Assembly (NCBI GenBank): GCA_950106755.1
Contig: OX467089.1
Location: forward strand, 5,334,501-5,398,500
Reading direction: 5' to 3'
Source: Climacium dendroides
Taxonomy: Eukaryota; Streptophyta; Bryopsida; Hypnales; Climaciaceae
DNA: 64,000 bases
The notes beneath the pieces were generated by a model. That model was given only the letters and a program-made list of their open reading frames with translations, made no database searches and had not been told where the DNA came from. The position numbers were made by a program, and so were the translations under genes. Positions 34,199 to 45,852 of the stretch are shown piece by piece (position 1 is the stretch's first letter; the number at the start of each line of letters is the position of its first letter).

Positions 34199-35327
34199 CG
34201 CCCCTTAGCAACCTCGGATTCCAGGCCTTCCAATTCAAAACCAATCTCTCACCAACCCTTCCTTCCCTACTGCCCAATTATCACTGAATTGGTTACTTCC
34301 CACCCGTGCGTCCTCCAAAACCCGCCATCTCTCGCTAAATCGTCAATCGCCATGGCTGTCACAAAAGTTTTAAAACAAAAGCAAAGCTCCATCACTTGTA
34401 CTTCACTATTTTCCAAACTAAAATTCCAAATTAAGCGAAAGCTATTTACACAACTTCAAACAAGAGTGCGCAACCTCTACAATTCTAAATATACAACTTC
34501 AAATAAGGAGTACGAACTCTTCAATACTATTTATATACAACTTCGAAACAAGAGTTCCAATTCCGCGAAAATCGTTGCCGATGTACAACTTGCTTAATTC
34601 CATCGATCCAAAAAAATAAACATTCCAGTCTAACCATGTCTTATGTTAAGGAATACAGAGTCACAAGTTTGACTGCAGAAACCCTACTCCTCCACTCCTC
34701 CAACTTTAGCTCCTCGTAGCAAACTGAATGGCTCCCCCAAGAGCTTGAAGATAGAAGAGCGTGTACCTGAGTCACCACGGAACGAACAATCTTCACCGAC
34801 AGGCTACATGATTCGAGGTTCGGTTTCGTCGAAGCTGTGCAAACAAAAGAAAAAACCACCACCACTTCTCAAAAACAGAAGATTGGAGGCTTTGGAAGAA
34901 AGCGAGAGATGCCGTGAGAGTGGAGGCGTCGAAAGAAATCCATGATGTTCCAGTTCCCCAGCACGTGAAGTTACACTACATTCTAATTTATTATGGTAGT
35001 GAGTGTGACACTAATTCACGAAGTCACACTATTTGCGATATATTTGAGTTGAAAGTTCTACTGTGCTTGTACTTCCACAAAAGTATGAATTTGTAATGAC
35101 GCTGATTTTTTCAGACACACTAATTTTGAGCACTCTATTTTTATTTTGTAAAAGGACCCCAGCTCGACTGTAAAAGATAGGGTTTAGTTCTTGCGATTAG
35201 TCTAATTCTTTCTATTTTTAGTGAAGTGGAATAAGAATGGTATATTCACTTGTTGCAGGGATTTGTTCTAGGATATTATAGTTAAAATATACATCGAGAA
35301 TACATAGTGATTGTTAGGATAAATCTA
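34199..35327. promoter_or_regulatory. Upstream region of the SAC gene; possible small orphan exon
   Basis: The promoter of the SAC gene must lie here; no clear TATA box is seen. On the plus strand a frame opens after the acceptor-like TTTGACTGCAG at about 34669-34679 and runs to a stop near 34946. It encodes a basic, proline- and serine-rich peptide with SPKSLKIEERVPESPRN and KQKKKPPPLLKNRRLEALEE. It has no recognisable domain and no partner exon, so it is recorded only as a possibility. Confidence 0.3.
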
Positions 35328-35580
35328 TTAACCCCTAAAGGACTAAAGAGCCCACTTTGGATCTTTTGAAGATTCAAGCAGACTCTCTTGACTTTGAATT
35401 TTGGATACTTTGCACAATTTTTTGAAGATAGCTCACAATCATCATCCTGTACATGTGAAGCTTCGGTTCATATCATTCTATCATTCCATTAAGTATTGCA
35501 AATGTTATAAAGGTTTGTCAATTTTCATGTCATAGTTGGCAACAAAAAATATATTCCAAAAATGCATGTCTAATTTTTAT
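35328..35580. mobile_element. TTAA-family subtype C, left end
   Basis: TTAA (35328-35331) is followed by CCCCTAAAGGACTAAAGAGC, then TTTGAAGATTCAAGCAGA and TTGACTTTGAATTTT. The same order appears at 51556 onward (CCCCTAAAGGACCAAGAAGC, TTGAGAATTCGAGCAGGATC, TTGACTTCATGAGTTTT). The right end is lost or joined to the next fragment at 35584. Confidence 0.6.
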
Positions 35581-35583
35581 TTG

Positions 35584-35830
35584 ATGAACCCCTTAAGTTC
35601 CTTGACTAAGTTCCTTGACTAAGTTCTCACCTAAAATGCTCAAAAACTATCATTTCTAGTACAAATACCAAATTTTGGAAGAAAGAACATTTTTGGACAC
35701 ATAAAACCACAAGTTCTTATATTGTGCTAACTTAAGAACATGTGGAAAAAATTTCAAAAAATTTCACTCCATGGATTGCAAGATATTAATATTTGAAGTG
35801 ACAAAAGCTTTCTTGTCTTCTAAGTATTCT
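35584..35830. mobile_element. Truncated copy of the 23326-type element
   Basis: It begins TGAACCCCTTAAGTTCCTTG and follows the left part of the 23326-24252 element: CTCAAAAACTATCATTTCTAG, AGTACAAATACCAAATTTTG, TTTTTGGACACATAAAACCA, then TGCAAGATATTAATATTTGAAG. A small tandem duplication (AAGTTCCTTGACT twice) sits at the start. Confidence 0.68.
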
Positions 35831-36028
35831 TTGCATCCAATAGTCCAATTGCTATTGAATAGGGTTTCAATTAATTTATTGAAAGTGTTAAGTGAACTTG
35901 ATGCGGTCTCCTACTATATTACATCATGAAGCTCAATGTCCTAAGGAGGCATGATTCAAGATGAAGTTAGGGAGATACAAATGATGTGTCAAGAATTTGT
36001 AGTTTTTGCTTCTCAATGAGTTGTTTTA

Positions 36029-37248
36029 CACTAGAAGAAAATGAGGGGTTTTGCAACTACACTATGCAACTATTTTTTTAGTTGTATAGGACATTTGTGA
36101 CTAGAGGTTGTATAGTATGACTAGTTTGCAGCTAGTGATAATTTGGAGACCTTTAGTCGTAGCGGACATCCTAAAATCTTAGAAAAAGGTATACCAATTG
36201 CAAAAGTCATGTCTTGTTTGTGACTCATCTACAACTTGTTTGCAACTTGTATATTTATAAATTTTATATTATTAATCTCAATGATTTGTATATTGCAAAA
36301 TTTCAGAACAACGTTTTTCTAAATTTTAGAATTTCAGATCTACCTTATTCTAGATTTTTGGATTTCAGATTTAATTTTTTTTTTAGATTTTAGAATTTCA
36401 GATCTAACTTTTTTCTGGATTTTAAAAATTCAGATCTACCTTCTTCTTGGATTTCAAAAATTCAAATATTGGTGTTTAATAGACTTCATTGGTTTAGGAA
36501 ACCTTACAATTTTATAAATTTTAAAATTTTTTGGATTTTAAAAAATCTAGAAATTGTAAAAATCTTAGAATTAAATAAACAAAATTCATTGCATAAGATT
36601 GCAACAACTTACGAATCTTACATGTTCAACCTAATGGTACTCTTTACAATTGATATGGGACAATTGATATAAGACAAATGAGAATGAATTTTGAAAACAA
36701 TTAAGAAACAACTAAAAATGACTAAGAAACAACTAGCTTATGACTTAAAAGCAACTAAATAACGACTAACTTCACTACAAGAAAATTCAATTTTTTTTGT
36801 TGATTTGGTCGCATTCAGTTGGTTCACTTTTTTATTGATTTTTATCCAAATCAACAAATTACTCTTCAAATCAATAGAAAAGTGAACCAATTGAATGTGA
36901 CCAAATCAACAAAAAAAAATTGAATTTTTTAGTATTGAAGGAAATGACTACGAAACAACTAGTGTATGACTAGAAAGCGACCTAGAAACGTCTAAAAAGC
37001 AATTAGGAAACAATTATGGTCATTTTACAATTGCAATCTTTTCCTAGTTGTTTCCTAATCGTTTCAGTTTGCAACTATAGATTGACTACTTTACAACTAA
37101 AATAATGTATCAATGGAGTAAAACAACGTCATAAAACAATTATTTCAAATTTGGTACTAATAGAGAGGTCTTATAATCGCAGAACATAGTTGTATAGGAT
37201 ATTAGTTGCATAGTAGCCAGTTGTGCTAGACACATTTTTTTTCTAGTG
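36029..37248. mobile_element. Non-autonomous CACTA-type transposon with TTA target duplication
   Basis: The left end is CACTAGAAGAAAATGAGGGG; the right end, reversed, is CACTAGAAAAAAAATGTGTC. Both sides are flanked by TTA (36026-36028 and 37249-37251), the 3-base duplication expected of CACTA elements. Subterminal DNA is full of short repeats such as ACAACTA, GCAACTA and GACTAG in both directions, as is typical for the transposase-binding zones of this superfamily. Length is 1,220 bases, and no transposase is encoded. A foldback starting CACTACAAGAAAA is nested at 36773. Confidence 0.88.
36773..36938. mobile_element. Foldback element with CACTA-like end, nested
   Basis: The left end CACTACAAGAAAATTCAA is a classic CACTA terminus. 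Long arms follow: TTGTTGATTTGGTCGCATTC and GTTGGTTCACTTTT are mirrored by AAAAGTGAACCAATTGAATG and TGACCAAATCAACAA. The right terminus is decayed (TTTTTTAGTATTG). The loop contains a second small AAATCAA palindrome. It lies within the larger CACTA element. Confidence 0.8.
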
Positions 37249-37251
37249 TTA

Positions 37252-37890
37252 ATTTACCAAGTGAATCAAAATTGAAGTTAGTTGGTGCAATGAATGCATT
37301 TTTTCTATGAAAGGAGAATGAAATCCATAGTAAACGTAAAGAGTTACATAATTTTGGAATGTTAGACATTTAGTTTTAATTTCAGAAAGCATAGCTTGTA
37401 GGCTCCTACTTTAATTCAGAGGGGGTGTAGTAATCAAATAGCCAATAATTTTGTAAATAGGTCATGATGTTTCCCAAAAGCGATTTGCTCTTGTATTTAA
37501 ATGGCATGCAACATGAATTCAAAAAGTGTCCTTCACTAATTGAAAATGGAACATTGAAACAAAGCATTTATCACCATTCCTTTACTAATTGAAAACGGAA
37601 CATTTATATCTTCTCATTTGATTATATTTTTTTTTTGTGCTACATTTGTCCTTTCTCTTTTCATCCATCTCAAGGCTAAATTTCATCCCCTACAACTTTC
37701 CATTTTGTTTAGATCCCATATAGAGACAAAATATACTAGACCCTTTTAGATTATTCACTTAATAAACCCATTTGATTTTAGAATGCTTTTCAACATGGCT
37801 ATAGTTCCATCTTTTCAAGATTAACTTCATTGGTGAGACAAACTCCTCCATTCATTTAATCCATGAATGACGCTACAACCATTTTCTAGT
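37252..37890. other. AT-rich spacer
   Basis: No gene or clear repeat boundary is recognised. TTCCTTTACTAATTGAAAACGGAACATTTA is a local near-duplication of the preceding 50 bases. Confidence 0.35.
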
Positions 37891-37895
37891 CGATG

Positions 37896-38200
37896 AATGA
37901 TAGAAAATCTTTGTATGTAGGATAGAAGTGAAACTATTCATCCATGGAATTTTATATGAAAAGGAGAGGTCTTGTATAGTAGTTTGACTTTCAATGAGTA
38001 CTTTAGGATTTTCTTAAATCAACTATTCACACAATGCCAAAAGGAATGATGAATGATAGAAAATCTTTGTATGTAGGATAGAAGTGAAACTATTCATCCA
38101 TAGAATTTTGTATGAAAAGGAGAGGTCTTGTATAGTAGTTTGACTTCCAATGAGTACTTTAGGATTTTCTTAAACCAACTATTCACACAATGCCCAAAGG
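37896..38200. repeat. Dispersed repeat D in tandem, two 152-bp units
   Basis: Two nearly identical units start at about 37896 and 38048. Both contain GATGAATGATAGAAAATC, TTTGTATGTAGGATAGAAG, GAAACTATTCATCCAT and GGAGAGGTCTTGTATAGTAG. They are related to 15305-15475 and 48284-48630. Confidence 0.93.
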
Positions 38201-38999
38201 AATGATTTCTTAAACGTAACTCTTAAAGTAATCTTCTATGAACTGATTGCATTTGGAGGGAATCTAAACTTCTTGGAACAATTTTCAGTAAATTTTCATA
38301 GGAAGAAAAAATGGAAATTGGCATCTAACCAAGTCGATTCATATTTTTTGAACATAGAATTAAATACCAATTTTTGAAGTTGAAATGCAATGGTCACTAA
38401 AAGCAACTACCTCCAAATATGCAAAATGTACCTTTGTGTTAGTGGTGATTGCTTTTAGGGCAGGGTCTAAAATGTGTCTAAAATGTACCTCTGTATTAGA
38501 GCATCCTACCAGTGTAGTGTGGGTTCCAAAATCAAATGCCCATCCTACCTATCGTTGAAACACCCAAAAGCAGTGAATGGTAAGGTCATCTACCCATTAA
38601 GTAGGTGGATGCAAGATGACTGGTGCAGTAAAAGAAATCAATCAATATAAAGTGCTCACACTAGACTGCCTTAACAAAACAAGAAATTAATATATTGAGC
38701 TTGGTCATGTCCACTTGGAAATTATTGATTCCAACTATATACTGTGATGAGTCCACTTTTTGCAACTGACGTGAACACCTAAAGGGCTTGCTGGTTGCTG
38801 TATTGACATCAGGTAACTCTATTTTCAATGGATATGGCATGAAGGTCGTTTCATAGCAGAACCTTCTAACAGGAACAGAATTTCAAAGCATTTGTTTCCA
38901 TTGCTTGGTTGCAGATTGCGTCCACCTCAAGCCAACTGTTGGAACTTCCGGAATTATGGTAAGTTACCTCTGGCAGAAAGTGTAGGTCCATTTTCCAGG

Positions 39000-41900
39000 T
39001 TAGAGTAGTCCGAGTGACTTCAACTGTTGGACATGATCTTGAGGGAGAGGTGGTGGAACCCATTCTGGTCCAAGAATTTCACCGTCCAGGTCTTCCACAA
39101 CATACTCCTGCGATTTCAGACATCACCAACATTAAGAGCGAGCTAGAAAATATATCCTGTGAATAATTTTATGAGACTAGGAAAATAGAGAGGCAAAAGC
39201 ATTCAAACGAAAAGCCCTAAAGTTTGTTTTACGAGCTCTTAGACCCCTGAATGCCAAGCAGGACATATATGCCCAATCATTATATTTAACCACTGTTTTC
39301 AGCCAATAAGAAGTTTCTAAGAAGCCGTATTGATTGTCGCCAGCCTCAAGAATGAGATGACAAAGATCTATGAAGATATTTCCAAGTTCGACAAAATAGA
39401 TACTTTTCTTATCATTTCTTATCATGTCTTTTTTTCTGCTATCAACTTCTCGAAAAGTTGTGGAAGTTATATATTATAAGCACATGTAAGTTCTATCCAT
39501 ACACACTGAGTGAGATAAGAAAGAACTCCACAAACTGCAAAGACGCATCATCACTTACTTTTGTTAACATCCGTTTTGCCAGAATGTGGTAATGTCGTTG
39601 CCATATCCTTTGAACTACCATAGTCGCCACTAGAACACTGTAAAAAAGCCCAACCACTGCAAATACTGCCAAAGCCACAAGTGCCACGATCATGAGCACA
39701 GGAGCTGCTTCTCCAGCACCCGCTATGCAGGTGGTGCACTCTCCAAGCGAGCCCGCACATCCTTCACAACACGCGGCACAGTCCGTCCACATGCACAGGA
39801 CCCCCGGCACACGACAATCCCCGCACACTCTGGAAGTAATACAAAGAATTGGCATGTAAATAAAATTCTCAAGGAATTTTGATTGCAAATCATCTTATGC
39901 ACAGTCAAATGCTACACATCAGTGTACCCCTTGAGAAAGTTGGAAAATCTATGTGTGGAACAACGTCAAGTGAATTGATTATGAAAGTATACAACCTATG
40001 CAAGTAAATAGAGAATAGTTTCAAAAAACTGCAAAGACAATAAGAGTTAGCAATCATTTAGGGCTGGTCTAAGTTGGTGAAAATGTTTACTATACTAATT
40101 ACCTATTAAGACCAACGATTTCAACCATCGAGTAAAAACATTTAATTCAACATCTTCATGGCAATTCAAAATATCCTCGTATAAAAGAAATCATGCATAA
40201 AGTAAAATCTGCGTATTTTTATAAAATAATTTGCAAAGTTGATTTTGGGTGTTAAATGTCACATTAAAATCCCAAATTTTAATGGTAGCATCATAATCAT
40301 AGGAAAATTTGATTACCAAAGCCAAAAATGAGCTTTAAAATGCTTTAAATGTATACTTTTAAAATTTTCTGTTAGGGTACACAGACATATGCCGCGTGAC
40401 ATTATGTAGAGTTCCTACAATCCTTGCACTATTTAGACTACCACAAAAGCATGAAGCATGCGAGGGAGGGCCACAAATGATACCCTTCACAGCAGCAAAG
40501 GCAAACTTCTCGACAGGGTTGAGCCAACTCATTCCGCAAACGTCGATCATAGCAAGTCATAAAACATCCAGATAAGCCCAAAAATACAAGAAAAGCGAGA
40601 ACACCTGAAAATCATCACAACCAACGTTAGTTAGATCCTGTGAGTTCAGAGTTCAATAAACCATCCAACGTTCAGAGAACGACCAATTTGCAGCCAATTG
40701 AAAACATGGTTATAATGGTTGCAGTACGATACCATGTACCACATGAAAAATGAAAACGCAACAAGGAACATACCACAGAGGTAGTAGAATGGGTAGTCGT
40801 TCACAAATCCCCAAATGTGCTCCAGCTTGTTCCCCATACTGTGATCAACTGTATACACACCGTATCCAAACAAAGAGATAACCTACACAACAAAGTACGT
40901 GTAAATTGAAAGAGTAACATAACAAATGAAACATGAACTCTAAAGGATAATTAAAATAAAGCAACTTGTTGTTAAATGTCAATGGCCAATCTCAAAATAT
41001 ACCTAGAATATTATTAATAAAAAAAATACTTAAAATATTACTAGTAACAAAACGAAAGTGCAGAAACCGAGACACTGTACCAGCTGAACCAACAAAAAGA
41101 TGGACAATATGTCCCGGGTTACGAAGAAGCGGAACTTAAGTGTCCTCCACTTTCTGTCAGCAGGAGTGTGAACTCTGATGTGATATGGGGTCTTGCAAGT
41201 TGTGCAATGGCAGAACGCAAACCCTTCCTGAAATATAGAATCACAGAGTCAAAATCAAACATGGAAAAAGAAACCCTGCCTACCATATGAAATTTCAATC
41301 AGAAACCTCAGTTATCATTGCAGAGATTGAGTCCTTAAGCACAACATCCAAACACCCAAGCTTTTAAGATCAAGTAAGATTAATTTATATATCTAACACA
41401 ATTCATTTCCAGCTGTTCTAGCGTACATGGCCAGTCCTCGCATTAGACAAAACTGAATACAAATAGACTCTAGAAGAAAGAAAACAAGACAATTTAGGAT
41501 GGAAAAAGGCACCTTGATCGAACGCCAATTGTCGAGGCATTCGCGGTGAACGTATTTCTGAGAACCTTTACACTTACATGGTGCGATGAAGTCTCTGCCT
41601 GGAACTACAATCTCATCAGGATTCAAGGCTTTCTCAACAGATACAAAGAATTTGCATATCATTGTCATCAACCTACAACACCTACTAATAAATATTAGCA
41701 ATCAAAAACAGCAGCATTGGAAACACGACTATTATGTGTGATAGAGAATGACTATGGACTAGTTTGTAGGACCAGAGGGAGGAAACCCAATCCCGGCTTA
41801 CAGGGTTTCCTCCTCCAAGACCAAAGCTCTGAAGATCCTCACATTTAAAGACCCCATCCCGGCTTCAAGGAACTCTTCAAAGACCAACATATATCACAAA

Positions 41901-42630
41901 CCCTACAAAGCGAAGCAAGTAGGGTTTGTGATAAGGCCAGAATAGCTGCTAAGGATCTAATTAAGAATTTACAAGAAGGAGTCCCATACGAGTTGATCTC
42001 ATTATCTTCGTTTCTTACAAATACACTAGAATCCTCCATTCTTCAGATAATTTCATAGCCTATGGTACCTATAGAATGCCAGGCCTGCGCAGCGGATCCC
42101 CTATACTGCCCTTGACCGATGACTATGGCATTCTATAAACTAGAGACACAACAACAAAATCCTATCAGATCTTAGAAAATTCAGCAACAATGAAATTCTA
42201 AAAAGGGCTAAGAATTTGAAGCAACATCAGACTGAAGGCATATCCAAAATTGAGGTTGCTTTGGTTATTACAAATACGTTAAGATCCCCAATACTTCAGA
42301 CTCGACATCATAGCCAAGACTATGCTGCGGATCCTCTACTACTCCAGTCCCATGACTATGATTCTCTACAAAACAGAGAAACAACAAGTTTCTACCAGCT
42401 CTTCCGCCCTTAATAATAAAGATCCACCCGCTAATACATTCTTTAAAAGAGTAAGGATATGAAGTACCATCAGTCTCGAGACATATCCGACACTGAGGTT
42501 GCTCCCCAGGTCCAGCCTCCAAGTCGACCTCATCTCTGTCCATCATCAGAGGCCGACGCTCGATCACGTCCATATTCCCCACAGTTTCGGAAGACGCACT
42601 TGGCGCTTCCATCGCGTCCTTCTTCTCCAT
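39000..42630 (-). CDS. RING-CH (RINGv) multi-pass membrane protein, probable E3 ubiquitin ligase
   Basis: Seven exons on the minus strand: 42630-42468, 41598-41513, 41227-41081, 40882-40774, 40604-40484, 39829-39559, 39107-39000; phases agree, 334 residues. The C4HC3 RINGv finger is complete: Cys47, Cys50, Cys62, Cys64, His72, Cys75, Cys91, Cys94 (CRICLETDG, APCKCKG, VHRECLDNW, CTTCK). Hydrophobic segments follow (ILSIFLLVQLVISLFGYG, FYYLCGVLAFLVFLGLSG, VLMIVALVALAVFAVVGLFY), with a very cysteine-rich loop between the last two. The end QRIWQRHYHILAKRMLTK and VEDLDG is the plant family signature. MARCH-like proteins of this type pass ubiquitin to membrane targets; the target is unknown. Start MEKKDAM was preferred because the longer frame begins at TTG. 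Intron 1 contains degenerate copies of the exon 1 edge. Confidence 0.95.
41930..42430. repeat. Degenerate tandem units in intron 1, with a ghost RING exon
   Basis: Two units of roughly 240 bases (about 41930-42175 and 42176-42430) share TTACAAATAC, TTCAGA..., TGACTATG(G/A)...TTCTA and AGA(G)ACAACAA words. The second also contains, at 42218-42264 on the minus strand, a copy of the end of exon 1: CAACCTCAATTTTGGATATG against CAACCTCAGTGTCGGATATG in the exon. Its donor GT is changed to TT, and the codons corresponding to C-R-I-C read F-W-I-C. Confidence 0.72.
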
Positions 42631-43100
42631 TGCAATCCTCCTCAACTCTACCAAAAATAATCCCTAATTTCTTCAAAGTTTCGCCAATTGCGCCAATTGT
42701 GCGGAGATATCCAATTCCGACTACTTCAATTCCACACTTTTCGTTGCGAGATGAGTACTCATCTCCTGAAATCGTGATCCTCCACCGATAGGGTTTCGAA
42801 TTAGGGTTCCGAAGTTCGTGACGACATTTTTTGCTTCAGACTTCGAAGCGTATATCAATGAACTCTGAAAAACGAGTACTTCGCAAAACCTACGTTTCTA
42901 ACACAGGTCGCCATCTTCCTCGATGGCGATAACGAGACTTGAATTTCTTGAGGCGCAAGCGGGTCTCAAAATTGTCAAAAGTTTGCGCAAAACAAGGGTT
43001 TATGGTAACTGCCGACTGACTGGAAGTCGTTCAGTAAAGTATTGGAACCTTTATTACCGCACCCAGGTAACTTAGCAGCTTCACCTGAACAGGAAACTGA
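42631..43100. promoter_or_regulatory. Upstream region of the RINGv gene
   Basis: The segment is more complex than the spacer and should hold the 5' untranslated region and promoter. No TATA box or named element could be fixed. Confidence 0.35.
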
Positions 43101-43103
43101 GAG

Positions 43104-43285
43104 TTTATTTTGAAATTTGAAGGGGAAAAAACGAATCTTCTGAAATATTCCTAGTTTAAGATCTATTCATTTTGAAATTTTAAGGGGAAAAAAATGAATC
43201 TTGTGAAAACATTCCTAATTGAGGATCTGTTTATTTTGAAATTTTAAGGGGGAAAAAAAGAATCTTGTGAAATATTAGATCTGTT
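43104..43285. repeat. 63-bp tandem repeat, three units
   Basis: Units start at about 43104, 43166 and 43230. Each has TT(T/C)ATTTTGAAATTT, AAGGGGAAAAAA, GAATCTT(G/C)TGAAA and, in the first two, ATTCCTA before (A)GATCT. The spacing is 62-64 bases. Confidence 0.88.
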
Positions 43286-44849
43286 GAACCTAATTTTCAT
43301 GAGAAATTAAGTGTTCGGCAAAGAAGTGCCAAAGTTGCAATGAAGATACAACACTATAGAGGGCTCCTATTATTAACCCTTCAAACCCAAATCATTCTTT
43401 TAAATAATATTGTATTTATAATGCTATAGTTAATTCTTAGAATACAAATTATGTATTTAACTCCAAGAGGACAAGTGTTTCAATTGGCACTTGGAAACTT
43501 GGGTAGGATTATGTGACATTGATTTTTAATGGATGTCTTCAAATTTTTGATACAAGATGGAACATTCACCCCTTCATGAGAATTTCATAAAAAAAAATTA
43601 ATTAGATGCCTAGATTAAAAGTTATGCTCTCTAAAAAAAATTCAAGCAATTTGGGCATTTTTTAAGCAACTTTGGGGCATTTTTTGCTTTAAACCATTAG
43701 CTAGATACCTCATTAACTTTTGAAATTTGACGTGTATGGAACTAGTAAAATATGACATAAAATTGTACAAGAAAATGACAAATTCTAATTCTAACTTTGT
43801 TAGCTATGGCCCGGCAATTTTAAGAAAAAGCATTTTCTTCTAACTTCAAGCCCTATTATCTTACAATCTATGAAGTCAAAATTGATGAAATCTTTTTTTT
43901 ATATTCCAAACATTTATCTCTAACCTCTTACCATTTAGATTTTAATTAAAAAATTTCTTTAGTGTACAAGAAATCATCAAAAAATGACTAGTGTATTGCT
44001 AGTTCACGTCAATTCGTTATATTACAAGGTGATTTAAAGTAAGCTAAACTTCATATTTGGTAATAAAATTTTGCAAGAATGTATCTAACAAGATTTAGAA
44101 CTCAACCATAGAGAGACTCAAATTCATCAAGAGCAAAAATTTTATTCCAAGAGGGCTCAAATTCCTGCTCAAAGTTTGTTGACCCCATTTCATAGGAATG
44201 AAAAGAAGTTTTTTTTCTTACTTCAAATACTATAATCTTTCAATTCACAAGGTCAAATGGGCTGAAATTTTTCATAGTAGTTTACTACACTTTTGTATGG
44301 TTGAAGTTTAATAAAAAAGTTTTGATTTCCAATATTGGGCAATTCACACAAAAATCATGTATGCTCAAATACAACATTACACATTTAGAATACATGACTA
44401 TTTTACATTAGAAAAAAATGAGCCCTTAAAAAAGTTGCTTTGTAGTGAGAGTTCCCTTCAATAGAACTCACAGCCCCTTCAAGGGACAATGGCCACTGTT
44501 CATCATCAATGATGAATATTGGCCTTATTAAAAAATTAATTAATATAATAAAATAATTTTTAAAATTTTAAAATAGTAGTCTAATGTGGTTGTACTAATG
44601 CTACATCAAATTTTATAATTTTACAAATTTTAATTATTTTAATATTAACTTTTTAAATATTTTCTTTAATATTTAAAAAATTATTTAAGTGAGTTGTCTT
44701 GCAACGATCAAGTCCTTCAATTTGTTGGCCAAAAAAAAGTGGAGAAGATGAAATCTCATCATTAGAATACTTTTAAGTAACTCTAGGGCTTTTATTTTGG
44801 TAGAGGTTCTAAGTACTCATTTATGCACCAAGAAGAAATCCAATTTTAC
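43286..44849. other. AT-rich spacer
   Basis: No gene is supported. Scattered words (AAGGGACAATGG near 44480, AACCCTTCAAACCC near 43375) may be worn TTAA-family ends, but no pair could be set. Confidence 0.35.
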
Positions 44850-45123
44850 ATTAGAGGATTTGGGGGGGGTAGAGGGTTGTTTTAGGCCTATTCTCGTTGT
44901 TGTTTTTCTAGAAGTTAAAGAATGGCTTGCTGTTAGAATTTTTTTTCAAAATAAATAAATAAGTAAATGAAATTCTTTAAATGAAAAAAAAATTGAATTT
45001 TTTTTAATTTTTTAATTTTTTAATCTGATGTGGCAATCTTTCGACCACGTCATATTGTTGCTTCTGCGTAGTTCCTAAGTTCCCAATAGCTCGGGAACTC
45101 GCAGCCTTCCATAAGCCACGGTT
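44850..45123. mobile_element. Repeat family B (MITE-like), copy 3
   Basis: The left end is ATTAGAGGATTTGGGGG. The right half has GGCAATCTTTCGACCACGTC, then CATATTGTTGCTTCTGCGTA, then GTTCCTAAGTTCCCAATAGC and CTCGGGAACTCGCAGCC, following the order of the copies at 22558 and 26998. The right terminal repeat is truncated. Confidence 0.65.
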
Positions 45124-45850
45124 GTTATATCGGACGGAATCTCACTGTTCACGGACAGAATCAGATCGATTAGGGTTGACCGACTGTGAACTTCAGAGGC
45201 TTATAACTTTTGCAAAAATACTTCAAATCGGGCAAATGAGATGTTTTTAGGCATCTACAGTTTCTCTAGAAGCCAGGCTGATTCCTCAAGGAGGGTCCAT
45301 TGGCTTCTGGAGGTGTGTCGTTCAGAGGCCTATAGCACTATAATACTTGACTTTTCAGGACTTTTCAAGCTTATTGTGTGCTAGTACCTCTATTTATCTG
45401 AAGAAGGTGCTTAGGCTCTATTGAAATTTTGACAGGTTTAGGGTGTAATTTTGAGTTAATGAGGTACTCATTTTTTAGAGCATAGATTGTAATGTTGGTT
45501 TAGCTATGAACTAGGTTTAATTTAATTTAAGATTAATTAGAATCTTATTTTATTAAGCACATATTAAAAAAATATGGTTTACAACTAGTTATTATTTAGA
45601 TTTAATTGTAAATGAGGTTCAAGTATAATTGAAGGTTCATTACAATTTTTTTTTAAAACATTAGTCATAATGAAAAAGATATTATACAATTTGCCTTACA
45701 CATAATTACTAAATACCAAAAAGATAATGTTTTCCTCAAAAAAACTGTTTACACAATCATAACAATTTATATTATAATTTTTCAAAATTTATGAAGTATT
45801 TATGCAATAACTACTAAAAAAATTGTCCTAGTCCACAATAAATATTCCTT
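45124..45850. other. Spacer
   Basis: Sequence to about 45360 is of mixed composition without a frame; the rest is AT-rich. Nothing is supported. Confidence 0.3.
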
Positions 45851-45852
45851 CA

